64,000 nt of DNA from Parus major (Eukaryota; Chordata; Aves; Passeriformes; Paridae), in NCBI RefSeq assembly GCF_001522545.3, contig NC_031770.1:27268202-27332201 (forward strand), given 5' to 3'. A program made the position numbers and the translations under genes. Every line of letters begins with the position of its first letter. Position 1 is the stretch's first letter. Below are positions 1 to 13,200 of the stretch, one piece after another. The notes under the pieces were generated by a model, which saw only the letters and a program-made list of their open reading frames with translations, had not been told where the DNA came from and ran no database searches.

Positions 1-1939
1 TACATGGGCAAAGCATTAGGAATACAAAACCTCCCTCACAGATGTTGCACTATATTAGGAATGGCAAAGCAGTACAACATAGACTCTCTAGCTGGGTTAT
101 ACAAGAGAGCAAGGTCTATTATCTTGATAATAATAATCTTTAAGATCTTCATTTATAGACAGGTCTGAGAAGGTCCAAGAGGTAAAACTCTCACTGGTCA
201 TTAAATCAACACCACTATTATTGGCCAGTTGGGTACACCACCCTTTTCTTCCAAGGAAACAAGGATCCAAACAACACCTGCAAAGGTTGTTGTCCTTCTC
301 TAAGGACTGTTTGGATTCTTCCTTGTGATTTCTCGTGCCAGAGTCAGAACCTTGTGTGACAGTTTCACACAGGTTTTGTGCTCCCTGACTGCTTTCAGCA
401 TCCATACACAGATTCCTGTTCAACACATTTCCTTATCCCACCCCATCTTTGCCTTCTCAGCCTTTCTTTTGAGCTCTGAGCACGTTTCCCAGACTGTTTC
501 TGTCAATCATCACTGTCAGAACAGCAGCTGCACGGAAGTGTCCACAGAATTATTTCATGCTGAAAAACCATCACTTAATGTATCTGAAATCTACAGGAGC
601 ATTACTGGCAAGGAAATGTTGTCCAATTGCCTGTCTGCCTGCTATCCTACCTCCTAAGGCAGGTGGTTTGGTTGGACTCTGCTGAGCTTGCTACCTGACT
701 GCTAGTACAGTGAGAGGCAGCAGACCCAGAAGTCTTCCCCTCAGGTGAAATGGAACACATTTTAGTTTGGGTTTATTATTTGGGGTATTTATATTTTAGC
801 ATGGCATTTGACCTGCAAGTATGTCCATTGTCTGGTTCTTTTTCTGGTGAAGGAAATGATGAAAAATGAAGTAATAGTGGGACTAAAAGGAAGGAAAAGA
901 GTGTGTTATAATGTTGGGACACCTGCCAATTGAGACTGCTCTGTGAGCTAATGGCACTGCTGGAGAGATGCTTTCTCCAAACAACACTCCTGGGCAGGGA
1001 AGTTCTCCCTCTGACTGCACACCTGTGATCCACCTTATTGGGATATTCCTTGTGAAACTGGAGTGTCCCATAGGAAACATTAGTAGGGAAGAAGAAAGAA
1101 GCAGGAAATATCCACTGCTTGGACAGTTTAACTGCAATCAGAGTAAGGGACTAAACTGAGGAACAGAGCTGATGAAGGGAAAAGCTAATGACCACATAAG
1201 GCTTTAGTTACAGGAAAAATGGAGCATAATCTTTCCTAATTTACTTTTGGCTGCAGACTCCTGTAGGTAATTCTTTTCCTGAAGCAACTCCTTGTATGTC
1301 TTTTACATTAGAAAAAAACCCCAAACCTACAAAAAGGAATTGATAAATATCTCAAATTTGGTATCTTTAGCCAAGCCACTAAAGCATTAAAAATCTTGTA
1401 ACAGAAAGTCTCAGCTGCCCATACCTCCCTTCACCTTTTAGTGACACGTTATAGGGACAGAAGTTTCCTCCTTTAGTGCTGTGCCATTAGAAAAATTTAA
1501 GTGTACTGGGAAATTTTGAGTCTTCCTTCATAGACAGTTTCCAGGGAAATACCAAGCCTTTCAAACAATACTGATGAGTCCAAAGCTCTAATTCTGGTTC
1601 ACATACTAAAACAGATCAACTCAACTCAAAAGTACAATATGTGGTTTGAAAAACAGTACTCAAGACTGACCTTTGGCACATAAAAGTCCAAGCCTAGAAG
1701 AAAAAAAATTCAGTCTTTGAAGAACAACAAGGATCAATACTTTCTGCTCTAAATTAGAAACAAGTTAATTTAAAATAAATAAGTCTTGATTGGTTTATAG
1801 GATTTTGCTGTTCTTTCCTTTTTTTTTTTTTTAATATTGACAAACATCATTAATAGATTTGGTTGGAAGTATATAGCTGTGCAAAAAAAATATTATAAGA
1901 TGTATCTCATTTCTGAGAAAAGCTGTTTGACTAGACATT
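1..1939. other. Unique non-coding stretch with two overlapping open frames
   Basis: I recognise no gene or repeat here. Two stop-free stretches overlap on opposite strands. One is on the minus strand at about 97-436 and ends in a TAA stop; the other is on the plus strand at about 305-657. Neither has a product I recognise, and neither has a convincing pyrimidine tract plus AG at its upstream edge. The rest is broken by stops in all frames. Short A and T runs occur near 1,310 and 1,820. Confidence 0.5.
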
Positions 1940-2150
1940 TGGATGCATTTCTTTACTGAGAGGATGGTCAAACACTGGAACAGGCACCCCAGAGAGGTGA
2001 TTGATGGCCAAGCCTGTCAGTGTTTAAGAGGCATTTGAACCATGCTGTCCTTAACAAAGTGTTTTAGTTTTGGGTCAGCCCTGAATTGGTCAGGCAGCTG
2101 GATCAGAAGATCATTGTAAATCCCTTTCAAATCAGTCTAGTCTGCTCTAA
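1940..2150 (+). mobile_element. CR1-like retrotransposon 3' fragment
   Basis: The segment reads like the plus sense of an avian CR1-type 3' region. It has a phrase around 'acactggaacaggcacccc' and 'agagaggtgattgatggcc', then 'ggtcagccctgaattggtc' and 'agatcattgtaaatccctt', in the order expected at the end of such elements. It is diverged, 5' truncated and lacks a clean ATTCTATG tail. The 'gtcagtgtttaagaggcattt' type of wording also occurs in some passerine LTR consensus sequences, so an ERV origin is the alternative. A comparison against an avian repeat library would decide between them. Confidence 0.6.
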
Positions 2151-2468
2151 CTTTCTTACTATCAGAGTGTGCACACATCAACTGCAGTAGCTTTTTTCCC
2201 ACTTCTGATTTCTCTAATGAGCAATGGAAATAAAAAAAGACAAAATCATTCTGAACACTTAGTTGAGAAAGAAGAGATGTGATTTAACCTCAGAAAACAG
2301 CACCACGTGTAACTACTAACCATAAGGCTGCTGATCACTGGCATTAGAATTCATGTTGCTGTTTTCCTAAATAGTCATTTACAGGCATTGTGCTAGCAGC
2401 TGAATGGCGATCATTAGCAGTTCCTGAGACATGATTCACAGCCTTCTAAGTTTTCCCTTTTTGCACCG

Positions 2469-2521
2469 TTTTTTTTAAAAAAAAAAAAAATTAAATATTT
2501 ATTTATTTATTTTCTTTTTTT
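2469..2521. repeat. T-run/A-run junction followed by (ATTT)n
   Basis: Eight T are followed by fourteen A, then by about four ATTT units and a T-rich end. The T8-A14 junction is self-complementary and could form a small hairpin. Such runs are often old retrotransposon tails, but no body of an element can be recognised next to it. Confidence 0.75.
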
Positions 2522-3506
2522 CTTGGCAGCTTGCTGAGAAACACACGAATGTCAGGGCCAGAATATAGATATTTGTAAAATGAGAACACAGCTCATGGTC
2601 CACCTTGCCCACAGCCTGGTACAAAGCCCTTTGCACAGTGATGGGGTCCTATTACTACTCTTACTGATATCATGTTATACAGCGCAAAGTAAGAGAGTAA
2701 TCTCCACCTCAAATCATTTGCATGTTCTTGGTACTGGTCCCTATTGATCCATGGAACTTCCAGCCATCAGCAGCAAGCACTGAAAAAACAACCTAACACC
2801 ATGTATATCTGGCAAAATTAAATACAGTCACTGAGTCTAAGAAGCAAACAAGTAGAAATCTTTCTACTGCTTTTCCTTTCTGCCTGCTTTTGGACAGAAG
2901 GCATCACAAACTCACCAAATCCACCTCTGTTTCTACAAGCACACTCACACTGCAGCAGAAGTCTGTAGTATTACTAGCTTCATTACAGTGATGCCAATTA
3001 AACCCACTTCAGCACTTCTGGAAATTAATAAATATTTCCAGTAAATTTGCATAAGGGTACCATTTTATTGCTTGCAAAATAGATGCTCAAATAGAAGAGA
3101 TTATTATTTTTTAACAACAGCTTTATTCACAAGTGAAAAAGGGGACTCTATTCACACAGACTAAACTGAAGGTAAAGAGAATCCTTTCAGGTCCAGTTCT
3201 CCTTTGAAGATGCTTCAAGAGGGAAAGGGTCACCTTGATGGTGGATCAGACTATTTCTACTTCTCAGTTCTCAGGGGTGTGAAACTTTCCTGGGTGCTGC
3301 CTGTTGCTTCAGCGATCTTGAGCGTAAGAGCATTACAGGGCAATGCTGAGAAATGCCTGAGATCAGGAGAGCTGCTACCCAGATGGGAATCATCACCTCT
3401 GCTGGCTTTCTTGATGAATTCTCAAAATTCTCAAGTTCAACAATTTCCATCTCCTTCTGGATTCCACTAAAAGCCCAAGAATCAAAGATGAGAGACACAC
3501 TGAAAC

Positions 3507-3554
3507 CTTATTTAAAAGAAATAAATTTAAAAGACTTATTTAAAAGAAATAAAT
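3507..3554. repeat. 28 bp-period tandem duplication
   Basis: The 20-mer 'cttatttaaaagaaataaat' occurs at 3,507-3,526 and again at 3,535-3,554, giving a short direct duplication with a period of 28 bases. It probably arose by replication slippage. Confidence 0.8.
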
Positions 3555-6500
3555 AAACAAACTATTTTGCAGAATTTCTACCCATCTTCTCCTCCACTTC
3601 TCCTCTGTCTACTCCTCCTAGCTGCTTCGTGTAGTTGTTCTTAGTATCAGTGTCAGGATACCTCTGATGCTGTTTAGAGATGAAATAACCTTATCTGAAC
3701 TGCTTTCTGTCCCTGGGAATTAAAATATTGGGCAATTCATGTGTACATAACATTGGAGTAGTTTTATGACCCCCACATTTACTATCGATGTTAAAAACCA
3801 AGAGAGATGATGGGCAGAGATAAACAAGTACTCCTTTACTAAAACACTGAAGTTATGGATTAATTTCAGGATCTTCTTTTTTAGATGCTTTAAGAAGGTC
3901 AAGCCAGAAAGATTTCACATGTTGAGGCAATCAGAGAACATGATACCATCCCAGTACAGCGCATGAATTTTTGACATAGATAAAAAGCTTCCACAAGCTT
4001 TTCAGAAGCCAATACCACTAAAGACATTATTTATCTGGTCAGGGAAATTCTTGTTCCTAAAGTTTTGTTACCTGCCAGGATTTTGCAGGGAATCATTTAT
4101 TTTTTTGGAAACTTTCATGACCCAAAAGTTGAAAAGTTTAACAAGGGACAGCGGCAATGATTACACTAATAAAGTACAACATGTTCTCATTCAAAAGTTA
4201 TGACTCAACTATTAATTATGCAGTAAGTTCTGAAACAATGGCTTAATGAGACAAAAAGGAGTATTTCAAAAAAGAGTATTTAGGTAGAATGATGTGGATT
4301 AAGCAGGAGTTTCTTGCTGATGGACCAGATGGTGTAGCACCTTTTTGGTGAAAGAATTGTCACTTGAGACACATGGGCATTGACTGAGTGAAACTTGAGC
4401 AATACAGCATAAATTTTAGAGTTTAGAAAATTTCTAAAATGTCTAGGATTATTAAGTTTCCAAAACAGAACACTCTAGAAGTTAAAAAAAAAAATTAAAA
4501 ATAATCTCATACAAAACCAGGACACCAAATAAGTAAAGGTATAAAGGTTAGGAATTTTTTTTCCCATAAGAATTTTGCTTGCTCTCCTATCAAATCAGGA
4601 AAATGTCTTACAGATTCAAATAATCAGAGTAGGTCCTTATTTATTCAAAAAGATGGTACCACCTGACACTTCTGATACAATTTGCAGTGTAGTTCTCTAC
4701 CTGATACACCTGTCAATTTGATTTCTCTAGTTAAGGCATAGGAGGAATTCCTTAGAAGCATCAGACCTTTCTGATATTTACCTAAATTGAAAATCAAAAT
4801 GCTTTGAGATTCACCAGCTGCTCATCCTAATGATTTTTTCCTCTGCCAAGCCATTAACCATATGAAACAGCCCATGAGCCAGGAGGAGAGCACACAGACG
4901 CACCACAGTGCTCCTATGATTTGAACAAATTCTCCTCTGTGGTTTGGCCACAGGGACGTTTTGTTCCATTGCTATGTATAGAAGTGAAAACTGGTTGAAA
5001 TAGCTTTTTAGGAGCTAGAGTCAGGATTCCTGGCTTCTTTCCTTGGATTGATGGCCACATGATCTACAACAAAACACAAGGCATCACTTTTCCCAATATT
5101 TTTGTTTGGATTTAGATGCTGCTCTTGACCCTATTGGAGTGTTTAAGTTCTCAGAAATGCTAAGGTTTTCCAGCTCTTACTGAAATCAGTGACAGTATCC
5201 TGATATTTTGTAACTCAAAAACGCAGATCCTTTCTGACTCACCTGAACTTCACAAAAATTAAGTTGCTGAAATTCCTTCCATTTTTAAAATATATATACT
5301 TAAGCCTTTATGGAATTAGACCTTATTTTCCCCATGAGCAAAAGTCAGTAAATTCTCCTTTCTCTGCTCTCAAAAAGTAGTGAACTGACTCATATTCCAG
5401 GACTGGTGTACAGATGGAAGAAGATAGAGGACATGCAAGGCTTTTCCATTGATTTTCTTGCTTTTCCAAGAGCCAAGGCACCACTCAGATCCTGCTGTCT
5501 GGATCCAGTAAGAAGCTGCTGAAAACCTCTCTGCAAAGTGAGAAAGCTGTTTTTATACTGACACTGGATTAGTCTGAGGTGAACCACTGAGGACAGTCCA
5601 GCAATGGGATAAAGCTCGTATGTCTGTGACTATGGATTAGGTCTGGTAGGATAGTGCAAACCATGGAAAGGGACATGAAACAGAAAAGATGAGCATAAAG
5701 CCCTATGCCTCGTGTAGAGCACTCTGCCACCTCTGCAGCAGTGCAAGCATAGCATAGATGACACTGAAGATGCTGCTTGGGTGAAGAAATGCCTGAATGA
5801 ACAGTTGCTTTGTGTGCAAGTACAGTAGTAAAACTAGCAGCAAAAAGGCATTTTCAAAAACCTGTAACAGGGGAAAAAACATCTAATGGGTGATCCCATC
5901 CAAATTTTAGTAGTGGCATGACTTTATCCATGGTACATATGAGAAGGTACGATTGCTACTCTGGCTGGCCTCATGAAATCCTTTCCCCATTCTGAAAACA
6001 TATATCAATACTGATTTTTAGCCTGAATGGCTGCTTAGAGACTGAATGTCATCTGTTGCTGGCTCCTTGTTGCCATTCTTTTTGTTCTTAAAGACATCTC
6101 AGTTTATTTACCTGTGAGTAATGCAATCATTCCAAGCCCACGCTGGCAAATCCTTACTATCCTATCTGTAGCTTACAGAAGGCTCTGATACAAAAGGTCA
6201 TTGTATAGATTTATAGGATTATGGCAATCTAGATTGATCTGCTTTATAGATTGACTCTATAGGTCTGAATGTACTTATTTCAGCTGAGGAAGCTTCATGT
6301 ATCACACTGTCTGTGCATATGTGAAGACACAAGCATGTGAAAGGACACACAGAGACCTGCTGTGATGCTGCATAGTGCTGGGATGTGAGGAATCCTTGAA
6401 AAAGAATGGAGACAGAGAAGAAATTAAATGAAAAGGCAAAATATCTGTGTTCTGATGGCACAATAGTAGCTACGTTACAATGAGATCCCTGTAAGAGTTT

Positions 6501-7094
6501 GGGCTCTTCAACCATGTAGCACCTCCTGATGTCATTCACTTTCTCTCAGTGCTATAATGTCAAGGTTTCAGTCATAAACTATTTTCTATGTTAACTTTCC
6601 TGTGTTTCTGACTTGTTTGCAATCTTTGACTCTCCCTTTTTTCAATCAGTTCCTCCAATGCACCTTCAAGGTACAAAGGAACAAAGAAAATAAAAAACTA
6701 TCCATGGGAATGGTATGAATATTTTCATGTTTAGATCACATCTGCTGCACACAGCTAGAACATAAGTAGTTGTTCACACGTGTGTGGAAACAGATGCATG
6801 CATTCCATCACAGGCAGAGGTTGAAGTGTAACAGATAGCCAGGGGATTTAAATAGCAACCGGGAGCTTCTTAGGTCATATTCATGACTGGCATCTCAGCA
6901 TACACAATGAGAAATAAAAACCTGGTCTCTCAGAAGGTGAGAGTTCCCAAACAAAGGCATCCAGACCTCTAATCATGTCCAAGATTCTTGATCAACAGGC
7001 CAATATACATTTGGTCAACACTTGGAATGTTTCAGAAGCTGGCATATAGTATTGGTGCTTAAAGCGGGGGTGGTGTGCTTTGGGGAGTAAAGTT

Positions 7095-7215
7095 GTTTAT
7101 AGGGGAATTTTTTAATGGATTTTGTTGTTGTTTTGTTTGCTTTTTCTTGATTTGGGGTTTGGTTTTGGTTTTTTTTTTGTCTGCTCTTGCTTTTTCTCCA
7201 CCCCCTCCCTCCCCC
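7095..7215. repeat. T/G-rich low-complexity tract
   Basis: This tract is made of T runs separated by G or GG (for example 'tttgttgttgttttgtttg'), ending in a pyrimidine stretch with C runs. It is the reverse-complement type of the A/C-rich tracts found elsewhere in the window. It is not coding: the open frames across it are compositionally biased strings of Phe, Cys, Gly and Lys, Asn, Gln. Confidence 0.75.
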
Positions 7216-10200
7216 AAAGCACCCCAATTAGATACATCTTGCAAGCACTGTGAAGCTGGTTCTGTATACAATGGACTCTCATTTCCGGGCCTTCCTAAAC
7301 CAAAGAGCAGAAAGAGCAGGAGTCTACTTTTTCAGAGGTTATCTCTGAAAACATCCCTGACTGGCTTGCCTTCTCACGTATCCAGACATTTCTCCCTCCT
7401 CCACTATTAAGAGGTATATTAGTGTTAGACAATGATTTCAAACTATATCCCCTTTGAAGAGGTGATTTAAATACCAGCATTCTCTACATGGATCCTTCTA
7501 TCATTGCAGAGAGCTGTGAAAGTTTAGAGCTTTAGTTTTTGGTATCAATTTGGTATCAGTTCTTCTGTCCAACCCCACTAACCCAGCCAACAAATTTAGG
7601 AATGCTACCTTTCAGTTCCTGTTCCCTGATAATGGAGAGCTACCACTACCTAAATAGTTTCAGGGTGTATTTCATCCATATCTTAAGTTGGAGATCTTAT
7701 CTGCTGCAAGGAGCATGATACTGGCTTTAATGAGAGATTGACCTGATATAATCCATTATATAGTTTTAAAAATCTATCTTCCTCATCATATTAAATGTCT
7801 TAAATATAAATAATAAAAATAATTCTATAGTTTATATTTAATATATAACATGAAATATGGAATAATTTAAAATATTAAAATTCCCTATAGTTAGATATAA
7901 TTAAATATAATATATTGATGTATAGTATGCAAATTATAAGTTTTTTTAGTCTTTAAGTATTAATAAATAAATCATTTTCTGCCATATATGCAGCCACTTG
8001 TTCCATATTATTTAACTAGTTATCTGCTTTGAATGACAAGGCCCAATCCAGAATCACTCTTCTGGACACAAATATTTATTTGTGCCTGAGTTTTCATTGA
8101 GTTTTTGTTTTCATTTTGTGTTACTTTATAATTATAACAGCTTCATAATTGATACTAGTTATAATTGCTTAAAAATTCAGTGCTCCTCATTTCTCTGATG
8201 AATCTGCAGAAAATCAACCATTCATGCCAATTTTAAAAGCTGCATATTAATGTTGTCAGAGGGAAATAAAACCAGAACCTTTCAAAGAAAAATTGTGTCC
8301 ACAGCTTACGTACCAGTCTACCCAAAATACATCTGCACTGTATAAACAGCAATTCATTCACACCCCTGGGAAAATTGGATCACAAATAACACTACCACAA
8401 TAGATCAAAATCTACATCTGAATGACATACATCCCAGTAAAACAAACAATAACAATCATCATCACCATTATTATTAATAGGCATTGCCTGGAAAATTCTT
8501 TGCAAACTGAGGCAAATGTTTCTCTATTAGCTTACTCCTGAAAATGGTCCTGACAAAATCCCCTTGGTGCATAAGACATTGATGGAAAATACCGAATTAT
8601 GAGCTCTTGCATGCTGAACCAGCTGTCTGGAAAATGTATCTTGGGGACAGTAACAATTTGAAATGTGCTATGAGATCCTTCATCATAAAATGCCTGCCTG
8701 CAGAACCATTCCACATGCCAAAGGAGGACATAAAAGTGAAGTACAGCAGTGGACAGCAGAATGGCCAGTAGCTGAGCCAAGGAAGGAACCTCACCATGGG
8801 GATCAAATGGTAAGCTAGTTCCTTGTAGCCCAAATACTTTTCTGATCAATGGTAATGGAGGTGAATGCTTTATTTGGGAACAGTAGACTTTTTCTTCTCA
8901 AGGATGTGGAAAATTCTTATTTTCAGATGGGATCACTAAGCGCAAAAGCAGGGCACGTCCATGTATTAAATATGAACCAAGCACAAACTAGGAACACAGA
9001 GAAGGCAAAATCCACAGCAAACCACTGTGTTTGGCATAAAATGTGGTTTGTAGTTACGGTTTGGAAGCAGGGATGGAAAATCCAGTTGGAAAACTAAGCT
9101 GGATAGAGGGTCAAAAAGCCAGAACTATGGGAAGTGAAGGAAATAAATTTTGAAGAGCTGGAGCAAGGCTGGTGCATGATTTCAGAAACAAAAAGCTGAG
9201 AAGGGATTTGGAGATAAGGAACAGGAGTAAAGTGTTGCAGTAGTGGGTGGACACTATGAATAGGCATAGGGCAGCTACAAATATGCATGACTATGTTATA
9301 AAAACTGTGCAACAGTAAAGCACTCTGTGAGGGAGTCTGGGCTAGAAACTAGCAAATAAGGTCTATGTCAGAGGCTGTACAACAGAAGACATCATGTGAG
9401 GATCTCCTCCCTACTGCTCAGACCCATAGGACAGCCACAGGACTGACTGAAGGCACAGCGTCCCAGGAGACTACAATCAAGGCATTCACAAACACTTGAT
9501 TGCCAAGGTAGAACTGTATTAAAATGAAGGCAATCAAATCATGACTTTCCAAATTATTAAGCCTGGTAATACCATGGTGACACATCATTGTGCAAATGAA
9601 AAAGACAAAGCTTGGATAATCAGTGTTCAGCCCATCTGTAATTTGATGAGATTAGGAGTAGGAATATCTCTAATAGGCATGGGTGCTCTATTCATGGAAG
9701 TAGGCAAATCTCAGATTTTTTTTTTTCTCCTAAAATCTTCAAAATAAAAAATGCAAATCAGAATCTTGCAAAAACAGAAAAGGCTTCTTAATGTTTTTTT
9801 AACTTTTCTTGTTTTTACCTAAGTAGTGAAAATTGCAATGACTTTTTTTTTTTTTTTGTCCTAATATGGCATCAGACTTCAGACAGGCAAATAAAGCGAC
9901 AGATTTAAAAAAATAAAAAAAATCACATCAAGTAAACATGTCAATAAAATGATGCCTGTGTCCAGATTTAAATTACCTAGAAGTCTGTGAGGACTTCAGT
10001 CTATGTCTCTGGCTTATACAACTCGCTAAATTTCAGAGGAATTACTTGGCAGAGATTTAACTCAAGGAATTCTAATTTGAATGAATCTAGTGTACAATAT
10101 GTTTTGGATGCTTTGAACATTACCTTTCAAGATTTATAATACTACTATAAACTTATATCAAGGCAGAAGAGAGGAGACAGTACACTGGTTCCAAAAAACT

Positions 10201-13200
10201 AAAAAAACCTTTGTAAAACAGTCTAAAACCACTCTGGTGGGGCATGAAATCTGAACTTGTACTTGTGGCCAGAGATGCACAGACTTCCCTCTGCTACCTC
10301 TTCTGTCAGCACCTTGCAGCACAATTGTTTTTGTCACTGAACCATGTGAAACCTCAGACTGAAGGAAAATGGAAATCCAATGGGTCAGACAGCCATGTGG
10401 ATTTATCCTTTGTAAGCAGTGTGTTAATTTCAAGCAATGTCTAACATGCTTTTTTTTTTAAAACAGGTGCTTCAGGAGCTTCTTGCAATGGCTTTCTGAA
10501 GTTTGCTCTTTAAGTGTTCATGCTGGATGCCATGGTGGAAAACATTGGAAAGAAGGGGCTCACATAGTGGGCTATAAGAGGGGAATGGTCACAGTTGCTG
10601 CTCATGACACACTACAATTGGTGACTGTAATCCAAACATTCTTGACCAAAGGTTGACAGGTTCATTGGTGCCTTTTCTTCTACAATCTTCTACAATCCAT
10701 CTATTTTGAAGAAGAAAGGGAAATAGGGTCTTTAATCAAGGAAAATCTGGGGTTTTTTTTCTTCTCCAAAGTATCCTTTCACTGTGAATTTTTTTTTTTA
10801 ATTTGGAACAAGATCAAGCCTATTGTTTGGGGTAGTTTTTAAAAGTTATGAATAGAAATACCTTTCCTCTCCCATTTTTCATATGTAAGTACTTCCATGT
10901 CATTCCAGGCAATAGAAGTCCTCCCTTATGAGCTACATTCACCACCTGGCTCCTTTGCCCTTTGCCAAGAACATCAGGGATGAACTATAACATGCCTGCA
11001 AGACAAGGACTTGAAGCTAGAAGGTGAGTTTCATAAAGGGTGCTCAGAGCCCAGAGCAGACTGGCAACATAAACAATCTAAGCATCTCTGGAGAGACACA
11101 GAGGAAGAATTAAAAAATTAAATGCCTGCGTTTCAGATAAACGTTTATGGCTAAAACTTGTTTACATTTTGAGCTCGAAAGGATTTTATACTTTCCAAAA
11201 AGAGAAAACTACTATTTTTTCTGACAAGATCCCACAATTAACGTCTGCTTTCTCTGGGAAAACCTAGTCAAGTATAATGCTGCCCTACTTGGCACATTAC
11301 CCTGATTCAGTCTCAGGGTAGAAAGGAAGTTAGTGAGCCTGACTGCCAGTGAAGTACTACAATAAAAGCCCTAGTGCAGATATAATCTGAAAAACTTAAG
11401 GTGATTTATGGGTGTGTAAATTATTTCTCTTGCTAATATAAGATATACTAATATAAGCACTTTTATTCTAGCAATAATGCTATTCACACTACAGGGGTTT
11501 TGCTAATTTAATGATATCAGCATAGATAAAAAGCAAAACTTCCCCCTGTCAACAAGACATAGTCCACATATATAAGGTAACAATATTTTCTACAGAAAAT
11601 GGGAGAAAAAAAGAAAAAAATGTGCAACTTTTTCTTGTGAAAAAACTCAGTTATTAATATAGGTAATTCACTCATCCTTTTTCCTCCATTGCTGCAATGA
11701 CTTCATTCCTGAACTATAAGTTCAAGTAACATCACACCAAACTTTTACTGACAATACTGAAACTAAATCTAATGTTACAAAATTCACCTAGGCTGTTGAT
11801 GCAGTTTTAAATGAAGTAATTGACAATTAATGTATGTGCTTGAAATCCCATTCTATTTGGCTTTTGCTTCTTAACATGACCATCACTCAAAAATTGAGAT
11901 AGTTTGGCACAAATTTATACACACATGACAAATTAATTTTGCAGGTAGCATTATGACAATGGAGTTGTACAGTGCTCAAGATATTGGTCAGCTCTACACA
12001 AAGAGAGATAACAAATTGGATAATCTTCCAAGCAAGGACATTGTCCCTGTTGACAACACTCTTTTACCAAGATATAATTTTCCACATGCCAGGGGATTAA
12101 TGTGAATGTTTTTCATGATATCTATTATGTCAAAGATTGATTTTCATTTGAGAATGAAGGTTTCCAGGGCTTTTGGAGGACTTGTGAGCACTATGCTTCT
12201 GTGCATAGTCAGACATGTCACAAGACAGCTTAGACTTTTACAACAAAGCCTGAGTAGACTGAAGTTCTGTAGGTTAGCAAGACTCAAAAAGACTGCAGAG
12301 TACAACGACTACATTGGGTCACAACCCCTTTTTATACATTTTCCAGATTTAGTCTTACCCTGCTATAAACAAAACTCAAACCTTCTAGTAAATCTCCATT
12401 CTGCCTTAGACTGAAGATCTTCTATAGTCTCTGACCTGTAGGAGGTCATACTTAATAAAACCACCCAGAGCTGGTTTGGAGGGATTTGTTTGATTGGTTG
12501 GTTACCTCCTTCGATAAATTTGGTAAGCTTACATGAATTTAGTGAGAGGGAATATATTTATATTTTTTTTGCATAACACTCACCACGCCTTTTCCTTGTT
12601 TATCCGCAAGCAAGTATTAACTGATGAGAAGAAAGTTCACAGCAAGCTGAAATATTTCAGCATTATTGCAAAAGGCCCAAAATAGAATAGGCACATGATC
12701 AGTCATAGAACAGCTCCTGAGCAGTCCAGAGTTCAGCAACAGAGAATCATTCCCCACAATATATACGTTCTCATGTTCAGCAAGTTTCTATAAGATAAAG
12801 TCTTTCATTTGTAACAGGATGACATTGAACCACTAGGATCTAGTCTTGTGAAACACTGAGGACACATTGATTTGCCATGGAACTTCAAAATAGCTGGCAA
12901 AATCTGAGTGCTGAATGACAATTACTGTGTGGAGGTGCAGCACTATTGGTAAAGTAATGTTTTAGAGGCAACAGCAATTCAAAATTCACGGTGTTTGCTC
13001 TTGTGGAACATACTGGTCCCAAGGTACTGAGTATAACCACGGTGCCTTGGTCAACAGCCCCTTTGCCAATAAAACAGCTTTTATACATCCCCTGTATATA
13101 TACATGAACCACTGTAGATTCCATCAGAGCACTTACTTTTGCCTGCAAAGTCCCTGCAAGATTCTGCTTTCTCCTACCCTGCTTCAAAGCAAAAGCAGTC

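Larger units (their letters stand above)
2151..7094. other. Unique AT-rich non-coding stretch
   Basis: I see no exon, RNA gene or identifiable interspersed repeat in this block. It holds a T8A14 junction followed by ATTT repeats (2,469-2,521), a 28 bp-period duplication at 3,507-3,554 and a small perfect hairpin at 3,983-4,002. The scattered open frames are short and have no recognisable content. Confidence 0.5.

Noticed and set aside
3983..4002. Small perfect hairpin (8 bp arms, 4 base loop)
   Set aside because: It is too short to be a microRNA precursor, and there is no T run after it to suggest a Pol III transcript.
7015..7410. Several overlapping frames of 70-111 codons
   Set aside because: They all cross the T/G-rich tract. 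Their open length comes from the scarcity of stops in biased sequence.
10907..11023. Exon-like interval between 'cattccag' and GAAG/GTGAGT on the plus strand
   Set aside because: All three frames contain stops within it, so a coding exon is excluded. A non-coding exon cannot be supported without RNA data.
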